DNA of 47,500 nucleotides, from the NCBI RefSeq assembly GCF_001282685.1, contig NZ_LN875034.1:3033-50532 (forward strand), written 5' to 3'. This document shows, piece after piece, positions 1-10,932 of this stretch (position 1 is the stretch's first letter; each line of letters starts with the position of its first letter). Made by a program: the position numbers and the translations under genes. The notes below the pieces were generated by a model, which saw only the letters and a program-made list of their open reading frames with translations, was not told where the DNA came from and made no database searches. This DNA is from Niameybacter massiliensis (lineage in GTDB: Bacteria; Bacillota; Clostridia; Lachnospirales; Cellulosilyticaceae).

Positions 1-1988
1 ACACCCATTAGTTCATCATCTTCAGCTAATGTAAGTGCAATGATTCCACCTTTTCTAATATTTTTAAATGCATCAAGATCTGTCTTTTTAATTTGTCCTT
101 TTTTAGTAATCATTGTTAAAAATACATTATCTTGTTTTTTCTGAACTGGGAATACCGCACTTATTTTTTCATCTTTATCGAGTTGCAAAAGATTAATAAT
201 AGCCATGCCTCGTGCTGTTCTTCCTGCTTCAGGAATTCTATAAGCTTTAATCTTATAAGCTTTTCCTTTATTTGTGAAGAACATAATTTCATCTAAGTTG
301 CTTGTTACAAATAACTGTTCAATGAAATCATTTTCAATAGTATTAACACCTATAATACCTTTGCCACCACGATTCTGTTGCTTATACGTATCTAATGGAA
401 TACGTTTGATATAACCTAAATGAGTCATTGTTACAATTACTTGCTCTTCATCTATTAAGTCTTCAATATCAAAATCATCGTCAGATGCAGTGATATCAGT
501 TCTTCTTGCATCTGCATATTTATTACGTATTTCTTCAATTTCTTCTTTGATAACTTCATATAATCTATATTCATTACCTAAGATTTCTTTGTAGTAAGCA
601 ATTTTCCCAAGTAAATCTTCATATTCTTGCTCTAACTTTTCTCTCTCTAATCCAGTTAAGGCTCTAAGACGCATATCTACAATAGCTTGTGCTTGTATTT
701 CTGTAAGCACAATTTCTTCCATAATACGTTCTTTTGCTTCTTGAACTGTTTTAGAAGAACGAATCAATTGAGTAATTAGATCAATCTTATCTAACGCTTT
801 TCTTAAGCCTTCTACAATGTGTGCTCTATCTTCTGCCTTTTTAAGGTCATATTGAGTTCTTCTTGTTACAACATCTTTTTGATGTTTTAAATACTCTTCT
901 AACATTTGCTTTAGATTAAGTACTTTTGGTTTATCATTTACAAGAGCTAACATATTGATACTAAAAGTATCTTGTAACTGAGTGTATTTATATAATTGAT
1001 TCAGAATAACACTTGGATTTACATCTCTTCTAAGTTCAATTACGATAGTCATACCATTTCTATCAGATTCATCACGAAGATCTGTAATACCATCTATTTT
1101 TTTGATTTTTACAAGCTCTGCAATTTTCTCAATAAGCTTAGCCTTATTAACCATATAAGGTATTTCTGTTATAAGAATACGTGATTTACCACCATGCATC
1201 TCTTCAATTTCTGCAGTAGCCTTAACTTTAACTTTACCTTTACCTGTACGATAAGCTTGGTCAATCCCATATCTTCCTTGAATTGTAGCCCCTGTTGGGA
1301 AGTCTGGTCCTTTAATGATTTCCATGAGTTCTTCAACTTCTGTCTCACGTACTTCATTTTCTTCATTAAGTCCCATATAGTTATTAATCATTTTCACAAC
1401 ACCATCTACAACTTCACTTAAGTTATGTGGTGGAATATTAGTAGCCATCCCTACAGCAATACCTGATGATCCATTAACTAATAAGTTTGGAAATCTTGCT
1501 GGTAATACTACTGGTTCTTTTAAAGATTCATCAAAGTTTGGTCTGTAATCAACTGTTTCTTTCTCTATATCAGCAAGCATAGACATTGTAATTTTACTCA
1601 TTCTTGCTTCTGTATAACGCATGGCAGCTGCACTATCTCCATCGATATTACCAAAGTTACCATGTCCATCGACAAGTGGATAACGTATAGAGAAATCCTG
1701 TGCCATTCTAACCATAGCATCGTAAATGGAGGAGTCACCATGAGGGTGATATTTACCCATGGTATCCCCAACAATACGTGCTGATTTTCTGTATTGCTTA
1801 TCTGGCCCTAAGTTTAACTCATCCATTGCATATAAGATTCTTCTATGAACTGGTTTTAAACCATCTCTAACATCTGGGAGTGCACGAGATACAATAACAC
1901 TCATAGCATAATCTATATAGGATTTTTTCATTTCTTGCTCAATATCTACTGATATAATTTTATCATAACTTTCATTGAATTCGTCCAT
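1..1988 (-). CDS. gyrA: DNA gyrase subunit A (3' end cut off by window edge)
   Basis: The breakage-reunion subunit of DNA gyrase, which with GyrB introduces negative supercoils. The first 662 codons are present; the end of the C-terminal pinwheel domain lies outside the window. The start ATG (1986-1988) follows an AGGAGG at 1995-2000. The catalytic tyrosine is in [10 protein letters not shown] (about Tyr125). The quinolone-determining region reads [11 protein letters not shown], with serine and aspartate at the positions equal to E. coli Ser83 and Asp87, so it looks wild type. It lies 18 bp after gyrB and is surely cotranscribed with it. The three short open frames inside it are shadows. Confidence 0.98.
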   Translation of the reverse strand, partial: MDEFNESYDKIISVDIEQEMKKSYIDYAMSVIVSRALPDVRDGLKPVHRRILYAMDELNLGPDKQYRKSARIVGDTMGKYHPHGDSSIYDAMVRMAQDFSIRYPLVDGHGNFGNIDGDSAAAMRYTEARMSKITMSMLADIEKETVDYRPNFDESLKEPVVLPARFPNLLVNGSSGIAVGMATNIPPHNLSEVVDGVVKMINNYMGLNEENEVRETEVEELMEIIKGPDFPTGATIQGRYGIDQAYRTGKGKVKVKATAEIEEMHGGKSRILITEIPYMVNKAKLIEKIAELVKIKKIDGITDLRDESDRNGMTIVIELRRDVNPSVILNQLYKYTQLQDTFSINMLALVNDKPKVLNLKQMLEEYLKHQKDVVTRRTQYDLKKAEDRAHIVEGLRKALDKIDLITQLIRSSKTVQEAKERIMEEIVLTEIQAQAIVDMRLRALTGLEREKLEQEYEDLLGKIAYYKEILGNEYRLYEVIKEEIEEIRNKYADARRTDITASDDDFDIEDLIDEEQVIVTMTHLGYIKRIPLDTYKQQNRGGKGIIGVNTIENDFIEQLFVTSNLDEIMFFTNKGKAYKIKAYRIPEAGRTARGMAIINLLQLDKDEKISAVFPVQKKQDNVFLTMITKKGQIKKTDLDAFKNIRKGGIIALTLAEDDELMG

Positions 1989-2006
1989 TTTATTCCTCCT
2001 CTCCTA

Positions 2007-3917
<1,911 letters not shown>

Positions 3918-3960
3918 TCACTCCTTTAAATTTTCGAATATGCATAATATACCAAACTTC

Positions 3961-3989
3961 ATTATACCTCAAAACTCTTTCAAAGGCAA
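3961..3989 (-). promoter_or_regulatory. Promoter of gyrB-gyrA
   Basis: On the minus strand TTGCCT (3984-3989) and TATAAT (3961-3966) are separated by exactly 17 bp, in the recF-gyrB gap and about 50 bp from the gyrB start. Good sigma-A match; seen directly, activity inferred. Confidence 0.75.
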
Positions 3990-3995
3990 ACTTTG

Positions 3996-5066
3996 TCAAT
4001 ATATGGTGCCTTTTCTGACATTATATAGTTTACCAATTTTTTGGCTATTCCATACACTTTGTTCTACACCTGTGCATGTAATTAGTGTTTGGATATTTTC
4101 TGTGTATGAAAATAAATATTTTTGCCTATTATCATCCAATTCTGATAATACGTCATCTAATAAGAGTATAGGCGACTCTCCTAGATGCTCTTTCATCAAG
4201 TAAAGTTCTGCTAACTTCATAGATAAAACTACTGTACGCTGTTGCCCTTGAGATCCATATACCTTTACATCCATACCATTAATCAAAAACCTTAAATCAT
4301 CTCTATGAGGACCTACCGAGCTACTTTGAGTCATAATGTCCTTTTGTCTATATTTACTTATTTTAGTTTCTATATGTTCACTTAAGACGTTAGGTTCATA
4401 AACCACTTCAAGTTCTTCTTTTCCACCAGATATATCTGCATGTATTCTTTTTGCAACGTTATTAATTTCTTGTATAAACTCTTGTCTACGATTAATGACT
4501 TCCTTTGCGTACTCTACGTATTGCATATCCCATATATCTAGCATCTCATTATTAGGATTCTGATGAAATTGCTTAAGAGCATTATTCCTTTGTTTAAGCA
4601 CCTTATAATATTGCTTAAGAGCATAGTAATATAGTTTATTAAATTGGCATAACTCAATATCTATAAAACGTCGCCTCTCCTTAGGACTTTTTTTAATCAA
4701 TTGAAGATCCTCTGGTGAAAACATTACAACTGTTAATGTTCCGAATAGTTCACCTAATTTTGCTACAGGCATTTTATTAATAGCAACAGCTTTTCCTTTT
4801 TGGGTAAGATGAAAATCTATTTTATCCTCAAATGTTTTCTTTTGTACATCTAAAGTAATATGTGCAGCCTGTTCATTCCACATAATGACTTCTTTTTCTT
4901 GAGATGTTCTATGCGACCTAGCTGTAGCACATAAGTAAATAGCCTCTAATATATTTGTTTTACCTTGTGCATTGTCTCCCTTAAAAATATTGATACCATT
5001 ATCAAGTTTTAACTGCACTTCTTTATAATTCCTAAAATTACTTAAAGTGATTTCTTGAATATACAT
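3996..5066 (-). CDS. recF: DNA replication and repair protein RecF
   Basis: An SMC/ABC-like ATPase that helps load RecA at single-strand gaps with RecO and RecR. It has 356 residues, close to the family norm. Walker A is GDNAQGKTN near residue 35, the signature region is GSQGQQRTVVLS, and Walker B is ILLLDDVLSELD near the C-terminus. An AGGAGG lies just upstream of the ATG. It follows the small S4-domain gene in the order dnaA-dnaN-S4-recF-gyrB-gyrA that is standard in Firmicutes. Confidence 0.97.
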   Translation of the reverse strand: MYIQEITLSNFRNYKEVQLKLDNGINIFKGDNAQGKTNILEAIYLCATARSHRTSQEKEVIMWNEQAAHITLDVQKKTFEDKIDFHLTQKGKAVAINKMPVAKLGELFGTLTVVMFSPEDLQLIKKSPKERRRFIDIELCQFNKLYYYALKQYYKVLKQRNNALKQFHQNPNNEMLDIWDMQYVEYAKEVINRRQEFIQEINNVAKRIHADISGGKEELEVVYEPNVLSEHIETKISKYRQKDIMTQSSSVGPHRDDLRFLINGMDVKVYGSQGQQRTVVLSMKLAELYLMKEHLGESPILLLDDVLSELDDNRQKYLFSYTENIQTLITCTGVEQSVWNSQKIGKLYNVRKGTIY

Positions 5067-5094
5067 GAGGCCTCCTCTATATAACTTCTACTGC

Positions 5095-5301
5095 TTATAT
5101 AATTTCGTAGTCATTTCCATCAAATTCAACCTTATCACCAACTCTAATCTTTTTACCTCTTTGAGTACAAATTTCTCCATTAACTAATACAAGACCTTGT
5201 GCAATTAACATCTTTGCTTCTCCACCACTTTGCACCATTTCAGCATATTTCATAAGCTGGTCTAATTTGATAAATTCTGTTGTAATTTTAACTTGTTTCA
5301 T
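5095..5301 (-). CDS. yaaA: Small S4-domain RNA-binding protein, YaaA/RlbA type
   Basis: A 68-residue protein that is essentially one S4 RNA-binding domain (KLDQLMKYAEMVQSGGEAK, then GLVLVNGE and a short beta end). Members of this family sit between dnaN and recF in many Firmicutes and are linked to ribosome assembly or RNA binding; the exact substrate here cannot be told from sequence. An AAAGGAG ribosome site precedes the ATG. The gap to dnaN holds a long hairpin (5344-5391) that may set its expression apart from dnaN. Confidence 0.9.
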   Translation of the reverse strand: MKQVKITTEFIKLDQLMKYAEMVQSGGEAKMLIAQGLVLVNGEICTQRGKKIRVGDKVEFDGNDYEII

Positions 5302-5343
5302 AATATTAATTTCTCCTTTAATTTAAACTATTTTTCATATAGG

Positions 5344-5391
5344 CAATAATCGCTCTATGTTTCTAGATAAAGAAACAAAGAGCGATTATTG
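5344..5391 (-). terminator. Long hairpin between dnaN and yaaA
   Basis: Arms 5344-5364 and 5371-5391 pair in 20 of 21 positions (one A-A mismatch) with a 6-nt loop. It starts 12 nt after the dnaN stop. There is no U-run on the minus-strand side, so it may be an attenuator, a processing site or an mRNA end-protector rather than a full terminator. Confidence 0.55.
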
Positions 5392-5402
5392 TTATGTCTT
5401 AT

Positions 5403-6509
5403 CTACGCATTGAGACGAATTGGTAAAATAAGATATTTATAATGATCACCCTCTATTGGATGAATGATACAAGGGGTTAGTGATGAAATAAAAGTAATAC
5501 TTACTTCATCATCATCAATAGATTTTAATGCATCAATAAGGTATTTAGGGTTAAATGCAATACTTAAGTTATTACCTTCAAGTTCGATAGCTACTTCTTC
5601 AAGTGCAGTACCTAATTCTGCTCTTGATGTAATAATCATATTATCGCCATCTATTTCAATTTTTATTGGATTCTTCTTACCTTCTCTTGAAATAAGTGCA
5701 GCACGTTCAATACTCATTAAAAATTCTTTACGATCAACTTTTACCTTTGTTTCATAATCAGAAGAAAATACTTGTTCATATTTTAAAAATTCACCTTCTA
5801 ATAAGTTCGAAACAACTTTACTTTCACCTAAATCAAATAAAACATGTTTATCTTCAAAATAAATATCCATTTCATCATGTTCATCACTTGAAAGAATCTT
5901 ACTAATCTCATTAAGTGTGCGTCCAGGAACGACAACTTCACATTCCTGATTCTCAGTTGAGATAGGTATGTTCCTGTATGAAATACGATATCCATCTACA
6001 GTAACCATACGAAAACTATTATCTTTAAGTTGAATCATCTCACCAGTAAGGATTGGTCTTGATTCTTCTTGGGCAACAGAAAAAATAGTTTGTCTAATCA
6101 TATCTTTAAACACTACTTGTGAAATTGTATATTTATTCATTTGCTCTACCTTAGGTAAATCAGGGAACTCATCTCCTAATTGTCCTGCTATTGAGAACTT
6201 TGATTTTTCACAAATAATATTAGTCATATGATTTGAGCTAGTTGAAATATCTACCGTTTGGTTCGGCATTTTTCTGATAATTTCAGAGAAGATTTTTGAT
6301 TCAAGAGCAATAGAACCTTCTTCTAAAACTTCAGCTTCAATAGTACTTTCAATACCAAGTTCTAAGTTATACCCAACTAATGTAACTTGATTGTTATGAG
6401 CTTTGAGTAATATACATTCTAAAATAGGCATTGTTGTTTTTGTTGAACAAGCTTTAAGTACAGTATTGATACTATTGAGTAGTAGATCTTGTTTACAACG
6501 AATATGCAT
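5403..6509 (-). CDS. dnaN: DNA polymerase III sliding clamp (beta subunit)
   Basis: The ring-shaped processivity clamp of the replicative polymerase, 368 residues, with three clamp domains; the N-terminus (MHIRCKQDLLLNSIN) and the C-terminal LILPIR-type end are typical. The start is fixed by AAGGGAG at 6519-6525. A consensus DnaA box (TTATCCACA read on the minus strand, 6509-6517) lies between this ribosome site and the ATG and touches the start codon. The gene lies downstream of dnaA with the dnaA-dnaN origin cluster between them. Confidence 0.97.
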   Translation of the reverse strand: MHIRCKQDLLLNSINTVLKACSTKTTMPILECILLKAHNNQVTLVGYNLELGIESTIEAEVLEEGSIALESKIFSEIIRKMPNQTVDISTSSNHMTNIICEKSKFSIAGQLGDEFPDLPKVEQMNKYTISQVVFKDMIRQTIFSVAQEESRPILTGEMIQLKDNSFRMVTVDGYRISYRNIPISTENQECEVVVPGRTLNEISKILSSDEHDEMDIYFEDKHVLFDLGESKVVSNLLEGEFLKYEQVFSSDYETKVKVDRKEFLMSIERAALISREGKKNPIKIEIDGDNMIITSRAELGTALEEVAIELEGNNLSIAFNPKYLIDALKSIDDDEVSITFISSLTPCIIHPIEGDHYKYLILPIRLNA

Positions 6510-6718
6510 GTGGATAATCTCCCTTCGAAAATCTTTTATAATAATTAAAGTAATTTAGCAATGATAGTAATAGGGGCTGTTGATAATGTGTATAACCATT
6601 AAAAACCTATATTTTGTGGATAAAAGTCCATGTATATAGGCCTGTGGATTATGGGTGTGTATTAAAGTGAGTTATCAACAGTATTAACAAATAAAAAAAA
6701 TTAAAATAAATATCCACA
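6509..6718. other. oriC: oriC part 1: DnaA-box cluster between dnaA and dnaN
   Basis: DnaA boxes (TTATNCACA) are seen at 6509-6517, 6587-6595 and 6615-6623 (exact, minus strand), with one-mismatch copies at 6578-6586, 6643-6651 and 6656-6664 (minus), and 6672-6680 and 6710-6718 (plus). The AT-only stretch at about 6681-6712 is the best candidate for the duplex unwinding element. A second cluster upstream of dnaA makes the bipartite layout known from Bacillus subtilis. Confidence 0.85.
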
Positions 6719-6750
6719 CCTCATCAAGATAGAATTCACATGAGGGTGTG
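6715..6750 (-). terminator. dnaA: Terminator after dnaA
   Basis: On the minus strand CACACCCTCAT pairs with ATGAGGTGTG (one bulged base) just after the dnaA stop, and is followed by a T-rich run (6680-6708). One arm overlaps the outermost DnaA box of oriC part 1. Confidence 0.6.
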
Positions 6751-6755
6751 AATAA

Positions 6756-8102
6756 TTATTTTCCTGTTATTTTATTCTCTAATTCAGTAACAATTTGAGA
6801 TAGCTCAATATCTTTAGTTAAATCTTTAGAGATCTTTTCAAAACCATGAATAATCGTTGTATGGTCACGACCACCGAATTTCTCACCGATTTTTGGGAGT
6901 GAAAGATCTGTAAGTTTTCGACATAGATACATTGCAATTTGGCGTGGATAGGCAATATTTCTAGTACGTTTAGCTGATTTAAGCTCATCTACTTTAAGAT
7001 GGAAGTAGTCAGCAACAATTTCTTGAATATAATCAGCTGTAATGATCTTAGGTTTGTCCTTAGAAATAAGATCTTTAAGTGCTTCATTAGCTAATTCTAC
7101 AGTAATAGGCCTATTGGCTAGAGAAGAAAAAGCAAGAATGCGATTAAGTGCGCCTTCAAGTTCACGAATATTAGAGATAACGGTTTTAGCAATAAAAAGT
7201 AAAACATCTTCAGGAACAGAAAGACTTTCAAGTTCAGCTTTTTTTCTAAGGATAGCAATACGTGTTTCTAGATCAGGGCTTTGAATATCTGCAATAAGCC
7301 CCCATTCAAAACGAGAACGTAAACGATCTTCTAAGGTTTCAATTTCCTTAGGGGGACGGTCACTCGAGATAATAATTTGCTTATTAGCTTCATGTAGCGT
7401 ATTAAATGTATGGAAGAACTCTTCTTGAGTACGTTCTTTACCTGCAATGAATTGAATATCATCAATTAATAAAACATCGATATTTCTATATTTATTACGA
7501 AAAGCTTCATTTTTGTCATCTCGGATAGAGTTAATAAGCTCATTAGTAAACTTCTCTGAGGAAGCATATAATACCTTTGCACTAGGGTTTTGATCTAAGA
7601 TATAGTGTGCAATAGAATGCATAAGGTGAGTTTTACCTAGGCCAACACCTCCATATAGGAAGAGGGGGTTATACGCACGAGCAGGTGCTTCAGCAACAGC
7701 AAGAGCAGCAGCATGTGCCATGCGGTTACTATTACCTACAACAAAGGAATTAAATACGTATCTTGGATTTAGGTTACTTCTTATATTTAAAGGGTCTTCA
7801 ATAATGGCTTCTTTCTTTGGAGAAGGTTTTTTAGATACATATTGGCCATCTTCAGACACAACAACAAAGTCAAAGTTATATTCTTTACTGAGAACCTGAA
7901 GCACACTATTCTTAATAAGCTCGAGATAACGAGTACTTAGAATTTCTTTATTAAAGTCATTTTTTACGCTGATTACCATAGTATTATCAAAAATATCTAT
8001 AAGCTTTGTTTCTTTGAACCAAGTGTTAAAGCTAACAGATGAGGTTTCGGGCTCAATAATACTGAGGATAGCGTTCCATTGGTCATCATAATGGTGCATC
8101 AT
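6756..8102 (-). CDS. dnaA: Chromosomal replication initiator DnaA
   Basis: The AAA+ initiator that binds DnaA boxes and melts oriC. The 448 residues hold domain I (about 1-85), a short linker, the ATPase (Walker [10 protein letters not shown], Walker [10 protein letters not shown]) and domain IV with the box-binding signature [15 protein letters not shown] near the C-terminus. Two adjacent ATG codons begin the frame; the first has an AGGAGGAG 6-7 nt upstream. It is divergent from rpmH across the second origin cluster. A DnaA box covers the likely -10 of its promoter, which suggests autorepression. Confidence 0.98.
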   Translation of the reverse strand: MMHHYDDQWNAILSIIEPETSSVSFNTWFKETKLIDIFDNTMVISVKNDFNKEILSTRYLELIKNSVLQVLSKEYNFDFVVVSEDGQYVSKKPSPKKEAIIEDPLNIRSNLNPRYVFNSFVVGNSNRMAHAAALAVAEAPARAYNPLFLYGGVGLGKTHLMHSIAHYILDQNPSAKVLYASSEKFTNELINSIRDDKNEAFRNKYRNIDVLLIDDIQFIAGKERTQEEFFHTFNTLHEANKQIIISSDRPPKEIETLEDRLRSRFEWGLIADIQSPDLETRIAILRKKAELESLSVPEDVLLFIAKTVISNIRELEGALNRILAFSSLANRPITVELANEALKDLISKDKPKIITADYIQEIVADYFHLKVDELKSAKRTRNIAYPRQIAMYLCRKLTDLSLPKIGEKFGGRDHTTIIHGFEKISKDLTKDIELSQIVTELENKITGK

Positions 8103-8129
8103 ACAAAACTCCTCCTACAAATACACAAT

Positions 8130-8158
8130 TTATTCACAAGTTATTTTAGTATTGTCAA
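8130..8158 (-). promoter_or_regulatory. dnaA: Probable dnaA promoter with overlapping DnaA box
   Basis: On the minus strand a perfect TTGACA (8153-8158) is followed after 17 bp by GAATAA (8130-8135). The exact DnaA box TTATTCACA at 8130-8138 covers this -10. The -10 is weak, which fits a regulated promoter; the link to autoregulation is inference from well-known dnaA control. Confidence 0.55.
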
Positions 8159-8447
8159 CATGTGATTAATTTAATCAATTCTTATAAACAATATGGGACT
8201 AATTTAAGTAAGTAATCAAAAAAAATATGAAAGTCTCGTTAAAGGATAAAGTTATCCACTTAAAAATAAGTATAAATTTGTTAAAAAATAAGGAAAAAAC
8301 GAATAAAATATATGTTATACACAAGTTTATCAACAGAATGTGAATAACTTTAATATTTCAACAACTTATACACAACTAAAATAATAATATCAAAATAGCT
8401 GTTGAAAAGCAACAGATTTAGAAAAATATCCACAGGTTGGTGTATAA
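8130..8447. other. oriC: oriC part 2: DnaA-box cluster between dnaA and rpmH
   Basis: The 600-bp dnaA-rpmH gap holds exact DnaA boxes at 8130-8138, 8315-8323 and 8366-8374 (plus) and 8339-8347 (minus). Near copies are at 8161-8169, 8192-8200, 8252-8260, 8327-8335, 8426-8434 and 8439-8447. Four copies are packed into 8315-8374. This is the counterpart of the upstream origin cluster of Bacillus. The rest of the gap is AT-rich and holds the rpmH promoter. Confidence 0.85.
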
Positions 8448-8543
8448 AAGTTTCGTGGATATTTTGATGAAAGAGTGACAAAAAAGTACAAAACATGACG
8501 AAAAGTAATAAATCAAATCATAAAAATTCCCAGAAATAGATGC

Positions 8544-8572
8544 TTGACGAGTTTTTAGAAATCTTCTATACT
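8544..8572 (+). promoter_or_regulatory. rpmH: Promoter of rpmH operon
   Basis: TTGACG (8544-8549), a 17-bp spacer and TATACT (8567-8572). A strong sigma-A promoter about 130 bp before the rpmH start, next to oriC part 2. Confidence 0.85.
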
Positions 8573-8704
8573 ATGAATAGTGCTTATTTGTTCAATAACT
8601 CTATATAGAGTTGTGTGTGCGAATTTTTATTTTATATTATTTAGTGTTTAGTTATGTGCATATTATGTGGCGACTTTATTATTAATATAAGGAGGTGCTT
8701 CATA

Positions 8705-8839
8705 ATGAAAATGACATACCAACCAAAAAAACGTCAAAGATCTAAAGAACATGGTTTCCGTAAAAGAATGAGAACTAAAAACGGTAGAGCGGTAATTGCT
8801 AGAAGAAGAGCAAAAGGTAGAAAAAAATTAACAGCATAA
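8705..8839 (+). CDS. rpmH: 50S ribosomal protein L34
   Basis: A 44-residue, highly basic ribosomal protein with the standard beginning [12 protein letters not shown] and the run [16 protein letters not shown]. The open frame runs further upstream, but the ATG at 8705 has an AAGGAGG at 8689-8695 and gives the normal family length, so I set the start there. It opens the plus-strand arm of the origin, followed by rnpA as in most bacteria. Confidence 0.97.
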   Translation: MKMTYQPKKRQRSKEHGFRKRMRTKNGRAVIARRRAKGRKKLTA

Positions 8840-8844
8840 GAATT

Positions 8845-8870
8845 AAGGCCGCCAATGGTGGCCTTCTTTT
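8845..8870 (+). terminator. Hairpin between rpmH and rnpA
   Basis: AAGGCCGCC and GGTGGCCTT pair around AAT (8845-8865), followed by CTTTT. A short U-run; probably a partial terminator that lowers rnpA relative to the much-needed L34. Confidence 0.65.
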
Positions 8871-8901
8871 GCATATCTAAGGAAATTTAGGAGTATAAAT
8901 A

Positions 8902-9249
8902 ATGAAATATACAGTATCTCTTAAGAAAACACCTGAGTTTAGAAATGTCTATAGAAGAGGAAAATCTGTAGCAAATAGATTTCTTGTTCTATATAAGTAT
9001 AAGAATGGAAAAGAGATTAATAGGTTAGGCATATCCGTAAGTAAAAAAGTAGGTAATAGTGTTGTAAGAAGTAGAGTAACAAGATTAATACGAGAAAGTT
9101 ACAGACTATCAGAAGAAACTATTACGCAACCTGGATGGGATTTTGTTATTGTAGCGCGTACAGCAGCAAAAGAAGCTAGTTATCAAGAAATTGCGGATGC
9201 ATTAAATCAATTAGTAAAACAACAAAAAGTTTTTAAGGAAAATTCATAA
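8902..9249 (+). CDS. rnpA: Ribonuclease P protein component
   Basis: The basic protein subunit of RNase P, which helps the RNA subunit trim tRNA 5' leaders. It has 115 residues. The family's central segment is present as KKVGNSVVRSRVTRLIRESYR; the usual R-N-R of this motif reads R-S-R here (residues 56-58). The start has a TTAGGAG site about 8 nt upstream. Its place after rpmH and before yidD-yidC is canonical. Confidence 0.96.
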   Translation: MKYTVSLKKTPEFRNVYRRGKSVANRFLVLYKYKNGKEINRLGISVSKKVGNSVVRSRVTRLIRESYRLSEETITQPGWDFVIVARTAAKEASYQEIADALNQLVKQQKVFKENS

Positions 9250-9346
9250 CAGTCTTACAAAAATATGGTAATATAATATAGAGTTATATGACATATAGAG
9301 TGAGTGTAAGGTTTGATATTTCAGTTCCTATTAATTCTACCATTTT

Positions 9347-9380
9347 AATATACATTTCTAAGATTAGGTGTATATTTTTA
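9347..9380 (+). terminator. Hairpin with T-tract between rnpA and yidD
   Basis: AATATACA (9347-9354) and TGTATATT (9369-9376) pair around an inner CTAA/TTAG stem, followed by TTTATTTT. Probable terminator or attenuator after rnpA. Confidence 0.5.
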
Positions 9381-9435
9381 TTTTGTGTGTAATAATTAGA
9401 AAAGGTAGTTTTTGGAGAGATTAAGAGGTATAATA

Positions 9436-9678
9436 ATGAAGAATATATTGCAAAGAATGGCTTTGAGGGCTATTCGAGGTTATCAAAAGTATATTTCACC
9501 CCTCTTTGGTGCAAAATGTAGGTTTATACCAACCTGTTCAGCTTATACGTATGAAGCGATTTCGGTGCATGGTGTTTTTAAAGGAAGCTATCTTGGGCTT
9601 AAAAGAATATTAAAATGTAATCCACTTCATAAACCTATGTATGATCCAGTACCACCTAAAGAGAAAAAATGTCAGTAA
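9436..9678 (+). CDS. yidD: Membrane protein insertion efficiency factor YidD
   Basis: A small (80-residue) basic protein of the YidD/haemolysin-alpha family, thought to work with YidC at the inner membrane. The family core is seen as [21 protein letters not shown], followed by [14 protein letters not shown] longer frame begins at a TTG at 9412, but the ATG at 9436 has an AAGAGGT site and gives the normal N-terminus ([11 protein letters not shown]), so I prefer it. It ends 27 bp before yidC. Confidence 0.93.
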   Translation: MKNILQRMALRAIRGYQKYISPLFGAKCRFIPTCSAYTYEAISVHGVFKGSYLGLKRILKCNPLHKPMYDPVPPKEKKCQ

Positions 9679-9705
9679 GTCAATAAAATACCTAGGAGGA
9701 ACCCA

Positions 9706-10911
9706 ATGGGAATTATAAACAACTTTTTTGGCATGATCCTCAATCTTATATTTGAGGGTGTAGCAATGATTACACCGGTGTGTACATTAGGTATTACCAT
9801 TATTGTATTCACTATTGTAACAAGACTTTTACTTACACCGCTACAAGTTAAACAAATGCGCACAACACGTGCCATGTCTAAAATTCAACCAGAATTACAA
9901 AAAATCCAAAAGAAATATGAAAATAAGAAAGACCAGCAATCTCAGATGGCATATAGTCAGGAAATGCAAGGACTTTATAAAAAGTATAAAATCAGTCCAT
10001 TTGCAGGGTGTTTACCAATGCTTATTCAATTCCCACTGATTATTGCTCTTTATAATGTACTGAGACAGCCAAGCACATACATTACAAAACTTGGTGAGTT
10101 ATATACTCAAATTGCAGATGTACTAGCTAATAATGTGACAAATGTAAGTGATGTAATCAATAAGATATTAGAGCAAATTCCACTTAGCCAAAATGCTATG
10201 ATAGAAATTCAAAGATTAGGTGAGAATGTAACACTTGCGGATACATTGAGTCATTTTACTACAGATCAATGGGCATTATTACATCAAAATGTATCACCTC
10301 AGGTTTTTGCATTATTAGAAAAATTATTAGAAGCTAAACATGGATTTGAGTATTTCTTAGTAAACTTAGTAGATTCACCAGCTCAGCTTGTAGCAAACGG
10401 TCAATACTTGGCATTTTTAATTCCAATTGCAGCAGGTGCATCAACATTTATCTTTAGTAAAATTACAATGGCAGCGAGCCAACCAACACAAGGGACAGAT
10501 AATAATCCAGCAAACTCTATGATTAAGACAATGAATATCATTATGCCAATTATGATGGGGGTATTCTCATATCAAGTAGCAAATGGTTTAGCATTATACT
10601 GGATTGCAAGTAACATTATCATGATGGTTCAACAAATGTGGGTTAATAAATATGTTGATAAGCAACAGGCTATTTTAGAAGAGCAACTCAGAAAAGATAG
10701 AGAAGCTGAAATGGCTAAAGCAGGAGTTAAAAAGAAAAAGAAGAAAAAACCAAAACCACCAACTGAGGGTGGACAACCTGTTGAAGCAAAAGAAGGAACA
10801 CAAGAAGAGAGTGCTAAGAAAGTAAAGCCAGCTACTGAAGATGGACAACCGGTGAAGAAAAAGAAAAAAGTAGTTAAAGATCAGACATCAGAAAATACAA
10901 AACAGGATTAA
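9706..10911 (+). CDS. yidC: Membrane protein insertase YidC/Oxa1
   Basis: An insertase that places proteins into the cytoplasmic membrane, alone or with Sec. The 401 residues start with a short hydrophobic segment, then the first core membrane span with the hydrophilic-groove arginine (VTRLLLTPLQVKQM), a charged coiled-coil loop (about 60-95), and further spans at about 100-118, 235-255 and 285-310. A roughly 100-residue insert separates the second and third core spans. The tail from about 340 is very lysine-rich, with a repeated (T)E-G/D-GQPV motif, and probably contacts the ribosome. No lipobox is seen. AGGAGG precedes the ATG. Confidence 0.95.
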   Translation: MGIINNFFGMILNLIFEGVAMITPVCTLGITIIVFTIVTRLLLTPLQVKQMRTTRAMSKIQPELQKIQKKYENKKDQQSQMAYSQEMQGLYKKYKISPFAGCLPMLIQFPLIIALYNVLRQPSTYITKLGELYTQIADVLANNVTNVSDVINKILEQIPLSQNAMIEIQRLGENVTLADTLSHFTTDQWALLHQNVSPQVFALLEKLLEAKHGFEYFLVNLVDSPAQLVANGQYLAFLIPIAAGASTFIFSKITMAASQPTQGTDNNPANSMIKTMNIIMPIMMGVFSYQVANGLALYWIASNIIMMVQQMWVNKYVDKQQAILEEQLRKDREAEMAKAGVKKKKKKKPKPPTEGGQPVEAKEGTQEESAKKVKPATEDGQPVKKKKKVVKDQTSENTKQD

Positions 10912-10932
10912 TAAATCTGGGGGTAGATAATA

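Noticed and set aside
996-1421. Three short open frames on both strands inside gyrA
   Set aside because: They overlap the conserved gyrA frame, have no ribosome sites of their own and no recognisable product.
8654-8704. N-terminal extension of L34
   Set aside because: L34 is a fixed 44-residue protein in this group, and the AAGGAGG at 8689-8695 lies within the supposed extension.
9412-9435. Longer yidD with a TTG start
   Set aside because: The ATG at 9436 has a better ribosome site and gives the normal YidD N-terminus.
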